Part shown: piece after piece, positions 1 to 12,078 of the stretch
Layout: each line of letters opens with the position of its first letter
How positions within the stretch are numbered: the stretch's first letter is position 1
Source: Ascaris suum
Lineage: Eukaryota; Nematoda; Chromadorea; Rhabditida; Ascarididae
Length of the DNA: 64,000 bases
Direction: 5' to 3'
Assembly: GCA_013433145.1 (NCBI GenBank)
Contig: CM024183.1
Span: 4,210,001-4,274,000, forward strand
Translations under genes and position numbers: made by a program
The notes under the pieces: model-generated
Seen by the model: the letters and a program-made list of their open reading frames with translations, nothing else
Told to the model about the DNA's origin: nothing
Databases searched by the model: none

Positions 1-54
1 TTTTTTCGATGCAAAACGGGAAGAAATACTAGCCGACGATGAGCGGAATCAAAG
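1..54 (+). CDS. 3' part of a coding exon of an unidentified gene entering from the left
   Basis: The first 54 bases are open in the frame starting at base 2. They read FFDAKREEILADDERNQ and end in AG before a GTATAT donor, so the exon ends in phase 2. The hydrophilic, helix-like peptide and the clean donor suggest a real exon whose start lies outside the window. A possible last exon in the right phase runs from 1472 (acceptor TTCTTTCAG) to a TAA at 1554-1556 and encodes 27 residues beginning NFARSSSMGG. An AATAAA follows at 1747-1752. The exon at 1950-2048 cannot follow directly, because the join gives an immediate stop. The family is not recognised. Confidence 0.4.
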
Positions 55-1115
55 GTATATTTTTATAGACCTCTATCAACTTCGCGAAAATATGTAAATG
101 TATGTGACCTTCGCTCGTGCGTGTTTATGTGGCAAGTACCGCATGCATGAGCATACATCATTAATCTGCGAGAAAATTACAAATAATGAAGTACTCTGCA
201 ACTTTTGCCTCCATGTTTTTGCAAAGCACTCCGGCAAATAGTCTTGGTCAAATGTTGAGAAGAGAAACGAAGTCTAATGCGAATTAACCGGGTTGTCCGG
301 TAGAAAAAAAAATCAGTCGTTCCTTGTTAAGCTTTTTTTCGTTATTTTCACCAGTTGTGTGCTTGCGGTCTATCTGAGAAGAACGCTTCACAAGAATTTT
401 AATGTGTGAGCTTTTTGGCATCTTTTTCTCTCAATTTGGTTCGTCTATTTTATGCTCAATTACTGGACAGTTCAGTTGTAAGCAGCATATGCTGTGCTTG
501 TTTTCAGCGCTGACAACGGTTAAGTCATTAAGCGATCACCTCATATGCACGCATTCAGTGATGAAATTTTCATCACTATATAAGACCATTTCAAATGATA
601 CTTTCACATCATCGAATTGAGCAAATTTATTCAAAAATTTTCGCTTTCCATTCTTTTCAAACAAAGACACCACAAAACATTGGTTGATATTGGTTGTTGA
701 AAGCTTAGAAAATTTTCCTCTCGAAATGCTTTTTCTTATCAATTCCGTGTGTTTATATTAGCGTACATTCCGAGCACAATTTGCCATTTTTTGCCAATTC
801 TTTCTGCTCGGCGCCCAAATTTCTCTCACTATTTTTTTATAACTTTGGCAAAAATTACCAATTATAGGAAGCGTAGAAATAATTTTAGTCATTTCTCAAA
901 TTTCTACCGGCGCTCATTGTGTGATCGTTATGCTTTTGAATCGTTGAATAATTTATTTCCAATCATTTCAAATTCCAACCTAATGCACACTGAAAACAAA
1001 GGTTTATCGGTGAGTTGGTCACCATCCAAAATTTCAAACAACAAGTCCAAAGTTCCACGCCATCTAACACTTGCCATAGTGAGAAGGCAAAAATCATTTA
1101 GCTTGCACTCAGTAG

Positions 1116-1213
<98 letters not shown>

Positions 1214-1949
1214 ACAAGTTCCAGCGTACAACAGAGCCCTTACCCAGCACTTCAGCTAGGTGCTATCATCAAGAGATATTTTCACCCCCCGATTTGCTCC
1301 TCATATATGAAGGCTCAGGCTTCTTTCGACAGTCAGAAAGTTTCGCACTTTCAGCTGACACAAATGACGCAATGCACTTTAAGAGCGAATTTCGAGCGAA
1401 CTCGACTCTATGGCATATGTTCGCCTGAAATACATTTATACAATTTTAGTGCACTGTTTTTGTTCTTTCAGGAATTTCGCAAGAAGCAGCTCAATGGGAG
1501 GAAAAAATTTATACTACCTCGATCTTAAGACCACATCTAAAACGAAGTACTCATAACCCTTCATCTATGACGTCATCTTATTCGTTTTATATTTAAAGCT
1601 CAGTTCATTGATACAATTGTGATGACAATATGTGAATTTATTCTCGTAAGCGGTTTTCCTCAATGTGCAAATTTTTTGAATTTGACAGCAAATTACAATT
1701 GTTCGCACTGTTCTTCTGCTAGTGATGTTATATTTGCCGATGAACGAATAAAATGCCGATAGACTGAAGGAGACGGCGGCGTAATTTTTTGAGATGGCTG
1801 GTGAAGGAGAATAGGTCTAGCGACGATGGAATTCCTGTTTTCTTTTTGAAAGATGCTCATTTATAAATTAAATGTTCGCATTACACTTTGCAGTGTTATC
1901 TGCATCGTAAAAACTAATCAGGCATATATAATATTTCAAATTATTCCAG
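55..1949. other. Intron and/or 3' flank with a long TA repeat
   Basis: This AT-rich stretch is mostly non-coding. It holds the TA microsatellite at 1117-1211, the alternative last exon at 1472-1556 and an AATAAA at 1747-1752. The long open frame running through the TA repeat is a product of the repeat, not a gene. Confidence 0.5.
1117..1211. repeat. (TA)n microsatellite, 95 bp
   Basis: Uninterrupted TA dinucleotides, about 47 units. A similar tract lies at 34791-34899. Perfect alternation makes it self-complementary, able to extrude a cruciform and likely to vary in length. Confidence 0.98.
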
Positions 1950-2048
1950 TTAGATGGCAAATTCACTCTGACTCCGTTGAGAACTGTACGGAAGATACCA
2001 ATGTCCATGGAAGCGGCAATGAATAAAGCAGGTGAAACAGGTGTCTAA
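1950..2048 (+). CDS. Candidate terminal exon, unidentified
   Basis: After the acceptor TTATTCCAG, 32 codons are open to a TAA at 2046-2048. The peptide starts LDGKFTLTPLRTVRKIP and ends MNKAGETGV. It is balanced in composition and looks more protein-like than the surrounding AT-rich sequence. It needs an upstream exon ending in phase 0, which I did not find; the exon at 1-54 ends in phase 2. If real, the gene ends only 112 bp from the convergent stop of the dioxygenase gene at 2161. An alternative is an internal exon using the GTGTCT after ACAG at 2040. Function unknown. Confidence 0.35.
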   Translation, partial: LDGKFTLTPLRTVRKIPMSMEAAMNKAGETGV

Positions 2049-2160
2049 ACAGGTGCTTTACTGTTTAAATACAGGTGAAAACAACACTTCTCATAAATTT
2101 GGTGCGTTATTCAGCAAAAGCGATGCGTGATTCATGCATATACTGTTGACAATAATGTTT

Positions 2161-5100
2161 TTAGACAAAACTTCTATGCTTCTGAGGCAATAAGTGACGT
2201 ATCAAAGCGAGCAAGTTATCCCGTGATAAGTAGCAGCCACACATCTGCCTGTCACCCTGAAACAACACTAACATTAATGGTACTCAAACACAAGGCCGAT
2301 CGGCATGACCGGAAGTGGGCTAACGGCTCAAAAGTAGTGTCTCCGGAGACTTGGAGATTCGTTCAGCAGTGAAGGAAAGTTGTTAAAGAAAGCCGAATAG
2401 GCTTGGAAGTATGTTAAGGAGGTATGGGGATAGTCCCGGTAAAAGAGACCATTCGACGTTTCAAACCAATCCAGTGCACGTGCTTATTTCCATGTGCTTT
2501 TGCGAACTTGCATTTATTTAAAAACAGTGGTTACGTTGCATGTGCAAGCTTCATGCAGCGGTGCGCGCGCACTTACCAATTTGTAGATGTCTGTCAGTCC
2601 ATCTGTCTTCACAGCAGCTTTAATTCGGTAATCAATGAACCCGGTTCTATGAATTTTGGTGGATACGGTCAATAAGCAAAATACTTCCGCATTAAGGTTT
2701 AGGTTGAATCATTAACTTTTAAGGGGTACGCTTTTTAATGAGCTTAAAAATTTGCCTGCACTTCCTGTACTTTAGATCTACTAGGTCGATTCGTTCCCTC
2801 AGCAAGGTTGCAGAAACGCATATCTCGTCGGCTCGCATGGTACACTATTTTCCTTTCTCGATAAGATTTCGCTTAAATCCTTTGGGGAAACATATCTATC
2901 GAGTACGAGTCCGACATGACGAAGAAAACTTGTATGGAATCATCGCTGAATTGTTTCAAAGATAGCAAAATATAAGAAAAAAAACGGAAGTCTATATTCA
3001 TGTGTAAATAATGAATGAACAACTTTGCGGAAAAGAAAAGTACCTGAAAGGCAGTTCGTGCATGCAGGATGCGGAAGTTATCCAAGAAAACGACAGTACC
3101 CGGCTTCAGGCTCACCCGTAATTCGCTGCTTGGATCGTGTGCTAACTTCGAAAACCATTCGTATGCCTTGAATCAAGCGACGAACAATCATCTGGCATCT
3201 AGTGCGACTGAACGCAGCTGTTTTTCGCCGCATCCGATTGTATTCTTTGTTTTCAGTTTCATTTCGTTGAAATTCCATCCTCGTTTCCGATTTTTTCTGC
3301 CAGTATATGGGCTTTCCTTTACTTTGTGCAGTGCTGAATGCAATGGTCTGTTTTCCTTCATTTTTCAACTGCACTGTTGATCTAATGAGTGCTGAGGAAT
3401 ACCCATACTGCGAAAGTATCATTCTCATGTGCTTATGCAAATTTGTTTCACAATTGTTGCACAGTATGTGTTCAAAAGTTTCTCTTCCACTTTGTCCGGT
3501 AATTTAACTCAGGAATTCTTGAAGTTGCCGTTACGAAGTTTGATTGCCACATATATGAAGATTAGATGAGTAGTTGCCCGCTCGACCAAGAAAGCAATTA
3601 AATTTAGGATATTCCACATAAGTTCAGCGCAATTGGCACATCGTTTCTAAAGTTTGTTTACCCATCGAGCATAATGGGTAGAGTTATTCGAGTCATCTCT
3701 ACCACATTTTACGCTCATCTACTAAATTCCAAACAAATCGGGCATAATGCTTAGTGTTACTTCGACCATCTATACCATATTTTACGTTCACCTATAACAC
3801 CGCACATTCGGTACACCAAAAGAAAACCTTCTGAACAATGTACTGCCAAATCAAATATACTTCCGTAGTATCTGCAATGCGCTTTCTGCATATATTGATG
3901 CTCAAATATTGAAAACTATTGTAGAAAAATGCGGAGCAGTGCAGAGTTGGAGGAAGTTCTCCACCTTCAAGCATAATGATTTCCTTTTGCAGGTGTTTTG
4001 AAATACGGCTAATATGATTGAGTGGGAAGGATAAAAGGCACTGAAGGGGGAGGATGTGGTGACGAAAGCACTACCCTTCACATTTTCCTTAGGGAAGAGG
4101 AGCGGCAGATTTCCCTGAAATTTTCCATGCGGAAGCCAGATAGCAACTTCGCTTTCACACGTCCAGTATTGCGTACACAGCATATGTATACGCTTCGAAG
4201 TATAGGAGGTTTCTGGAGCGCGTGAAATATGTCTCCTTAAATATTCCATCTGGAAGTTTTTGCCACCTGGCCATATTTTCAACGATGCGTTGAATAACCA
4301 GGGGAAGCGGAGCAAAAAATGGACACCGAACGATTCACCGGTCAGTTATAGAAGTTATAATTCAGTGAAGCAATCTGTTATGGAGGAGGAGAATTGGCCT
4401 CCGTCATTGAGGAGAGCAGAAGCGAGTCAAACCTTGCTTCAAAGCTATACACTGGCATATCTCCTCATAATTTTTATAAAGTCTGATGCCTCATAGCTTT
4501 TTTGGCCAAGACCTGCAACTGCTTTCTTACAACAATGTTTTGCGGCTTAATATTTGTTAAACTCTTCATTTCCTCTATCTCACGCATTTAGATTATAAGA
4601 GCCGAAACCGCTAGCAATAATCCTATTCCATTGTTTGGTAACAATAACTTTCGTAGAGCACAAAGGATATCCAAAGCTTTGAATCTTCGAAAATTTTCTC
4701 TCAAAATTCCTGAAATTATCGGTTCTTTCCTACATTTCTGTGTCGCCTAAACGTGGCCGATCTTCTCAAAAATTCCTAAAATTTTTAGCACATTGCACAT
4801 CACAGTGAAGTGGGAATAGAAGATCTTTGCTTATGTGATTCATAACAACTCAATGCGATCGAATGAATTTCATATTTATCGCAAATTTGTGAAAATTGAG
4901 GAAATGCAATATTTTTGAATGGTGGAAAGCGCCTGAATCAACGGGATGGACTTATTAATGAAAGGATATAAAGAACAACCTTATAAAAATCAACAACGTC
5001 CTCTGCTGCAAGGGTATGTCTTCCTTGTATCGCGAATGGCGCCCGATCATAAGGATTGAACCTGCAATTTTCTACTGCGTTAGATTTCGTAGATAAAACT

Positions 5101-8100
5101 CCAATTAATCCACTAATGGTCTTTATAACCACTTCGTTCATCACTCATTTCTATCTCAGAGAAGAGACATCTTCATTCAGTGGAGAACTTATACGCGTTT
5201 GATTATTTGAGAATGAAACTCCAAAATAAATTCATTCGGTGCAGTCGCTATCAAATGCATATTTGCGATGTTTTACTTGAAATCTGCAAGGATATTTTTG
5301 TTCGGCTACCTTATAAAACGAAAATCTACACCATTCGGCTGACTATTGCCTTGATAATCCCACCATATCTGAGATTATTTACAACAAAAAAAAAATCCCA
5401 GAGAAGAAGAAAACAAAAAAAAACGAAAACCAGTGCTTCCATTTAAAAAAAAAAAAACTTCTACAGTCAATTTAAACATAGCGAAAGGGGAGCAAAATTA
5501 TGAGCTTATTATTCCAAACGGGAGAAAACTACGAGTTTAAATATAGCCAAATTATGAGTTTATGTCAAGCAAGATCTTAACCAATGGAGATCAGAAGCTA
5601 ATTCCCGACCGAAATCATCGGTTAATCATGAAGCTGCACTCAGCTGCCACACTAGAGACAAATTTGCATCTAAATTTCTGATCTATCGTCTTTTCAGCTC
5701 TAGCGTAGAGACTCACCACAATGCAATTGCTTCCATCATCTGGCACTCTCTTCTTGAACAATAGTAGTTTGAACAGCTTAGTTTCCCTCTCCCCCTACTC
5801 CTTCCCTCCTTCGTGGAATTTTGGTTCCTATGCCATGCTGAACAAGTGAAAAGCCTCGACATGAAACCATTGCACCGCTCTTGCTTTAAAATATCGATTC
5901 AGCTTCATAGACAGATAACGTCTGTCTAGAAATAAAACATCTTCCACTTTATAGTAATTATGCAAGTTCACTAGCCTCATCACTACTTCAATCTGAAAGA
6001 TATATTAGAAGGTAAGAGAAACTTACCGAATCTGTCGTAAATTCCCTTGCCGATCCAGCGATATAACAGGCTTGTCGACCGATCGTGCATATATTTTCGC
6101 CGTTGAAGGCGACTCTCCACCTTCGAGATAGTGGTGTTCGATGGGCGTATTGGTGAGCAACTTATAGTAGCCTTCATTTTGTCTACGCAATTTCTCTGCC
6201 ACGGCGAAGCCATCCACTAATATCGTATCACCGCCTTTTTTTGCTGGACGAAGGCAGTGGAATACCTGTGTAAACAAGTAAATCCTGCAGAAACTCCGTT
6301 CACTCGTGGCCAATATAGATGCATAGCTCCATTTTATTTTTCAATCAACGCGCATTTTCTTTAACACACTGATATTTTAATCAGATATATAAAACAGTGG
6401 CAACGATTACAACTCGAAATTTTATATTTCAGTGCACAGGTCGTAAGCTTAAAGTGCAACTTTCTTGTAATTGGCGAAGAGCACGTTGTTTTGTTTTGCT
6501 CATTGCCTTCGCCATTTTCCATCAACAATTATTAACAGATAATGTGATTCAATGTTGAAAATTGAGCAAGATTCACAACCACTCCAGTTCTTCAGCGGAT
6601 TCAAATATTAGTTCATATTTGGAGGGCCAGCCGTCTGCCATCACTAAACGTCCACTCTGCCAGTCCCCGGATATAACTGTGGTAAAGTGAACGATTCACA
6701 TAGATAGCGTTCTTCTAGCTGTCGGCGATTACTTTGGAGTCAGAGTTCAAGCAGCGATTAGATGGAATCAAACGAATTGCACAGAACGCTGAAGTGTTAT
6801 AATTTGTCGACGAGTCAAGTATTTTATCGTCCGGTTACCATTATTTCCAAGTACATTAAGAAAGGTTGACCTATCGAAATGATCTTTGCAAGTGGTCACA
6901 AACCTGGATACCAGGGGTTTGTTCGAAGTAGGTGCCATCAGTATGGACGCCTATTGCTTCGTTACCATAAGCGGTATCCTCATGACTATTTTCCTGAAAC
7001 TCTACTAAAACTTTCAACAATGCTCAATGGTTGACTAGTAAACGGTGAACGGCATCGTGCCAAACCTCGTGCACTTCGTTATACGGTGAAATTCGTGCGG
7101 TACCGTTAGCGTTCAATGGCATGGCACATTCCGCGGTTAAGCTCACTGGTATGGAGAGAGACCTGTTCGTTGATCGAGCAGTCAGGTCAGTAATCGGTCA
7201 GGCGAAGTTTCATTAAATATGCAAATTCGACTGATCGGACAGTCAAGAACAGTCTGATGGATAGAACGCTACTTCAGTATGTGTACAACTGGATGGCAAA
7301 CACATGCACCACTAGGCAAATTGATATAACGCCGTCATTATATGCGTAGTAGATGTTGGATTCTTTTCGCATGCTTATCGCCAGTTTTTGGCACATGCGA
7401 AGCACCACTGGCAAAATTTTCACAAGAAGCTTCACTAAGTGATTCAAATCAATACAGTAATGAGCGATTGCGACGTCTCTGTAATCTGCATCAGCAAAGC
7501 AAGATGTAACTAATATTAGGGTTAGGTGTCACCTAGTTCCTGCTATTTCGAACGCTGTTTGAATTCTGTGGTTATCCATAGAAAAACCTACGTCTTTTTG
7601 CTGTTGATTGCCAAAGACCCAGAAATCGCCGTAAAATGTGTTGTGGATAGGGGCGACACGTTCGCAAAGTTCCTTTGTCCGCTGAGGGTCGGATGCATCG
7701 ACGCCTGATACAGACACAAGACCGTATCGCACGAAAGATTTCGCGAAGGCTTCTAGTGTAAAGTTCGAGCTGAAACGGATATCAAGATGACCTGGAGCAG
7801 TAAACTTCATATTTGAGTCTCTCGTTGTTTCAGAAAACTTGCACTTTCTACCTAACAAGTTGATCTCAAAAAGTAACGACAGATGTTCTCTTCCAGAGAG
7901 CCGGATTTCAATTGCAACCGAAATATCATGCACGAATTTCAGCTTTACAGCAGAAGGTAGCTGTACCAGCCTTGACTGCTAAAATAAATTCGATGTCGAT
8001 TTGAAGAGTTATATTTTCTTAGGTGGCCTCATTTATTGATTGCAATCCGATTGCTTTGAGCAAATAATAAGTAAAAACAGAGTATTTGTATATCCTCCCG

Positions 8101-11100
8101 TTCTATACAAATATTATCCTACCAAGAACATTTCATCGGGATTTGTTTTGAAATATATGAGAGCAGATTTCTCCGCCAAAATTAGAAAATATGTGGCGGT
8201 CGGCATTTCGTGAAAGATGATGGTAGATGCTTTCAGAATTCAACTCACTCTCACTCTCAGTAAATCAAATCATTATCATCGTTGAACACTGGAACTATTG
8301 AATAATCTATTTGGAGAGAACGACTATCCACTCGAAGGGAAATAAGAAGAGAAAGAGCGCAAACTGAACGAATGTTCTCCCAGTATACCCGGTTAAACGA
8401 AACAAAATCAGCAAAATGAATGAATTCACTAATAGTCAAGTAAATAAAAATCGAAAGAAATTAAAAAATAATCGAATGGCAAGATGATCAATAAATGCAG
8501 CAACATTTACTGAATGCAATAAAATCTACAGATATATCTCAATAATAAGATATATGGACACCTTTCAAATGTGCTGAAATGTCTTCGCATAGCCATATAA
8601 GGTGAAGCAAGTATTTGCGGGTGGAAGCTTACAAGAGAGAAAACTCGCGGAAGGTTTCCACCGATGAAGTGCGTTGTAACGTTTCTTTTCAGTTTCATTA
8701 TAATTTGAATAGAGAAATACGACATTTCATTCATTCAATAAAGTCCAAACTTTCATACTCACAACGAAACCGACGATTATTTTCATCAACAAACCAATTT
8801 AATAATGATTCGCCTCCTCGTAGAAGTAGATAAAAGAAAATATTACATGGAAATATTTGGAAGTCGTGCCAAATTCGACTGATCCCATAACTCAATAACT
8901 TTACTTGGCTCACAGTTCTGCAAGCAAATTTTTGTCAATATTTCGCATTGAAAAGCGCTAATTAATCGACATGAAACAGGGAAAAACAAGGCGATTCATG
9001 CATCTGGATCATATGAAACTGTCGATATTATCATTAAAGTGAAGGTGGAGAAAAGGGCATCGGACTGTCATCACCACATTGTTTCCCACAAGTTTACAAC
9101 ATCAATCCTTTAGAACACTGGCACATCTGCGACCGGTGATTTGAAGTAAAATTTGCACTTTCTTATGCGGCAATATCCATGAGGAAATAAACGAGACTCT
9201 TGCTTCCTTTCCTTAAGGGATATCAACTTTGCACCTATGATCAGGTCACTCTGATTTGAGAGGATCATCGAACTGCAGTGTTTAAGGGAGAACGCACCAA
9301 TAAGCTGACTCTATGGTTTACGTCAGGACTGTTGCAATTCGAACTTCATTTACCTCTTCTCGAATACTCCAAGCCAAAAGATCATCGGCCATGAATTCAC
9401 TTCGTATCCCGTCTTTCCAGTGTATTCGTAGCAAGCGGCTCTCTGAATCATATTGCAGCGCATCTCTAGAAGCAATTTTCAATCAATAACAAAAAATTAT
9501 ATTGCCCAGACTCAGAAAATATTTGTTATGTACATCGGTAGTAGTAATAAATCGCGCTTATCAAAATTCCCAACGATAAGCGTCAATGCATTGACGTTCC
9601 GGTTGCTAGTAGATCTCAGCTAAATTCAGTCATAAACGCATCGTGATGCGCAGTGGTATTTCTTCAAACGTGTAATGTTGTTCCACAATGTCAAAAAGTA
9701 ATTTGCGCTGTGCAAGTAAAGTGATTTCAAACGAGAAACAAAAGAAATAGCCATGTGATGTAGTAGATGACGAGATAATATTTGAAGAATTCATGTCTTC
9801 TTAGGCACTGATGTTAGAACACTATTTTCTAAAGCTAGAGACCAATTTAAAGCAGTTGCAGTTGAGGTGAACGCCAATCCAAACAAGAATGTTTTTGTGG
9901 AGGACAACATTAGGCCACGCAATTGGCCTGGATTCAGTAATATTCAGCAACAAAATGGCGGCTGCACCGAGCAATGACTTCATCACTATGCAAAGCTGAA
10001 GAATAGTGTACATGTTGCAATACGCAGCTGAGCTGCTAATTTGCATAAAGGAGCCTTTCCGCTTGTGTCGTACACAACACTTTTTTTTGATAATCGCTAA
10101 GTGCGTTATCTTTATTGCGGCTATTATTACTACTGGAGGCGCCTTTGGGGCAGAATTTTCTTCATCATAGGCAACTTTAAATTGTCACGAAATTTTTTGG
10201 GTCATATTTACGGCGATAGTCATATTTTTTCGGGTTTTTTCTCAGGCAATTACTTCAAAAGGTTGCAAAAATTTCTCAATTTGTCTTCAACCTACCGTGA
10301 GCAATTAGGGGACCTCTAGGCTCACAGATTCGTCCACACAACGCGAACTGAAAAACTTCCAGCTTATGTGACGTTGATTGATGCAATCTATCCTCACTGT
10401 AGGCTGTCTCTGTTGCAAGAGCACCCCGTGATTGCAGTGTTAAAAAATATGATCGCTTCAAAACAACGGGAATAATCGCTTTTAAGATGAATGCGAATGA
10501 AAAGGCGAAAAATCACAGTGCACAAAACTGCACTTAATATGTGCCAGCTGACTGCGCTCAAATATGCTCGTTAAAGCGGATTTGCGTTGGTTGGTCGCGA
10601 AGTTATAGGACGATGGGTCGCGGCTGTGATCTCGAAACCATACCAATGGAACGTGCATTCGCCGTGTCTCGTCACATGCACCTTAATAACATCAAGACAG
10701 TTTTTGTTTTCAACCATTAGTCAGAATCAAGAATCTGCATAGAATTCAATTGCCTGTCAAATAGCCATTTCGTTATATTATTTATGAAATGAATGAGGGA
10801 AACAAAAGGTGCTCTCGAAGTTACCTGTCTGTTTCAAGCTTAAAGGGAAGGAAAGGGAAGGAATCCTGCAAGACTTGATGAATTTTCCACATTTCCTTTC
10901 GTTTGAATGATAATAATCACAGGAAATGGTTTTATTTGTTCTCTATTTATTTCTTTTCACCGACACTGCAGCATTACATAATTTTCGCAGAATTCTTCAG
11001 TCTTTGCAGACATATAAATAGAGAGAAGAAAAAATTACATGTCTATCGAATGTTAAGGCTGTGAATGCAGCCAAAAATATTACAATCACCGATAAGGGAA

Positions 11101-12073
11101 GGTCAGCGCCATAATCAACAAAAAATCAAGCAGATAACTCGTTGTATTTCCTGCACTGGCGAATTGCTCACCTCATCTTCTGCAGAAGTGAACAATCTTC
11201 CGATAAATGGTATCCGTCATATTAGTCAACTGCTAAGTGAGTCGACCAATGAAGTGATATTCACCTTTAGTGTAGTCGATACGGACATATGGTGAATCAC
11301 TCATTCCCCGATCCAACTCGATGCCTATAACTCGTAATCTATCCATCGTGCTCATTGAACGCACTATTTTTGAAATCGCCGAATATGAAGCGCTAATGCT
11401 CGTTGCATGTCTCGAACCTTAAGAAATATAATATTTTATATCAGAAGATTAACATAATTCAAGCTTTAACCTTTGACCCCTAAAATTAAAAGAGTTTCTC
11501 CTTGATTCAAATCACTTATTACTACCTCTTATTTGTAAACGAAGATTTAATACTTCTACTCATCATATATATGGGATTAAAATATTTTTTCAACTCAAAA
11601 TTCCTTTGCAAAAATTCGCAATCGACTGAAGAATTATTGATGCAAACGACCAAAGATTATGTCACCATATGTTTTCAACGAAAGAAGATATTTTTCAAGT
11701 GAAGAGTACTTCAACCAAAAGTTATTGCTACTATTGCAGTGTAAATGAGAACGAATCGATGCATTCCACTATTGGCTGAATTTGCAATAAAAGTTTCCTC
11801 ATTCTATGCCACTTCACCGGTCAATTTTTGGGGCGTTGTGAACATCGAAGAAAAAGAGACCTGCCTTTGTGGCAGAAGTGCTTCTTGATACTACAGTTCT
11901 GTATAGGCATGCATTGGTGGCAGTAATCATTGTTAGACTGCTTAGCATTACATGACCATAGGTAGATCTGATGAGACAAAAAACGGTTTCAGAATACCAT
12001 CACGTGACCCTTTCCCCTCCCCCTCCTCCCACTCCATCCCCGGAATCTTACTTGAATGCGGCGGGTTTCTCAT
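2161..12073 (-). CDS. gbh-2: Trimethyllysine / gamma-butyrobetaine dioxygenase family protein (TMLHE type), complete in 11 exons
   Basis: Exons in order: 12073-12052, 11417-11265, 10681-10534, 9465-9354, 8917-8847, 7769-7592, 6993-6904, 6265-6027, 5061-4980, 3166-3044, 2256-2161 (TAA at 2163-2161). All junctions are in phase and give 437 residues; human TMLHE has 421. The start follows an acceptor, CTAACTCAG, 4 bases before the ATG, consistent with a spliced leader. Residues 1 to about 35 are Ser/Arg-rich and free of acidic residues, like a mitochondrial presequence. The GBBH-like N domain begins near residue 50 with WFRDHS at 73-78. The 2-oxoglutarate/Fe(II) domain has HTD at 245-247, FYGDFW in exon 6, VFHCL and GGDTILVDGF in exon 8, LDNFRILHAR with the distal iron His at about 400, and RQMCGCYLSRD near the C-terminus. 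The family hydroxylates trimethyllysine (or butyrobetaine) with O2 and 2-oxoglutarate on the route to carnitine. HTDGTYFEQTPGIQVFHCL resembles TMLHE more than BBOX1. Oddity: the N-domain zinc ligands are missing (Ser at 78 and 83 where human TMLHE has Cys, and no His in HWKDGIRSEF). The symbol is from memory of C. elegans gbh-2. Confidence 0.9.
3664..3795. repeat. Degenerate tandem duplication, about 60-bp units with 73-bp spacing
   Basis: Two units in an intron of the dioxygenase gene, at about 3664-3722 and 3737-3795, share ATCGxGCATAATG, TAGxGTTA, CATCT, TACCA and ATTTTACG in the same order. It looks like an old local duplication, with no coding potential seen. Confidence 0.7.
9581..9596. 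repeat. Perfect 16-bp palindrome in an intron
   Basis: CGTCAATGCATTGACG reads the same on both strands. It lies between two exons of the dioxygenase gene. It could be a dimeric protein site or chance. Confidence 0.5.
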
Positions 12074-12078
12074 GCTAC

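Noticed and set aside
749..1528. A 259-codon open frame on the plus strand
   Set aside because: About a third of it is the TA repeat, which has no stops. The flanking parts have no family similarity and AT-driven composition.
10276..10461. A minus-strand frame with a short peptide resembling the NQR part of the dioxygenase N domain
   Set aside because: The exons at 10681-10534 and 9465-9354 already join in phase and cover the domain, leaving no room for it.
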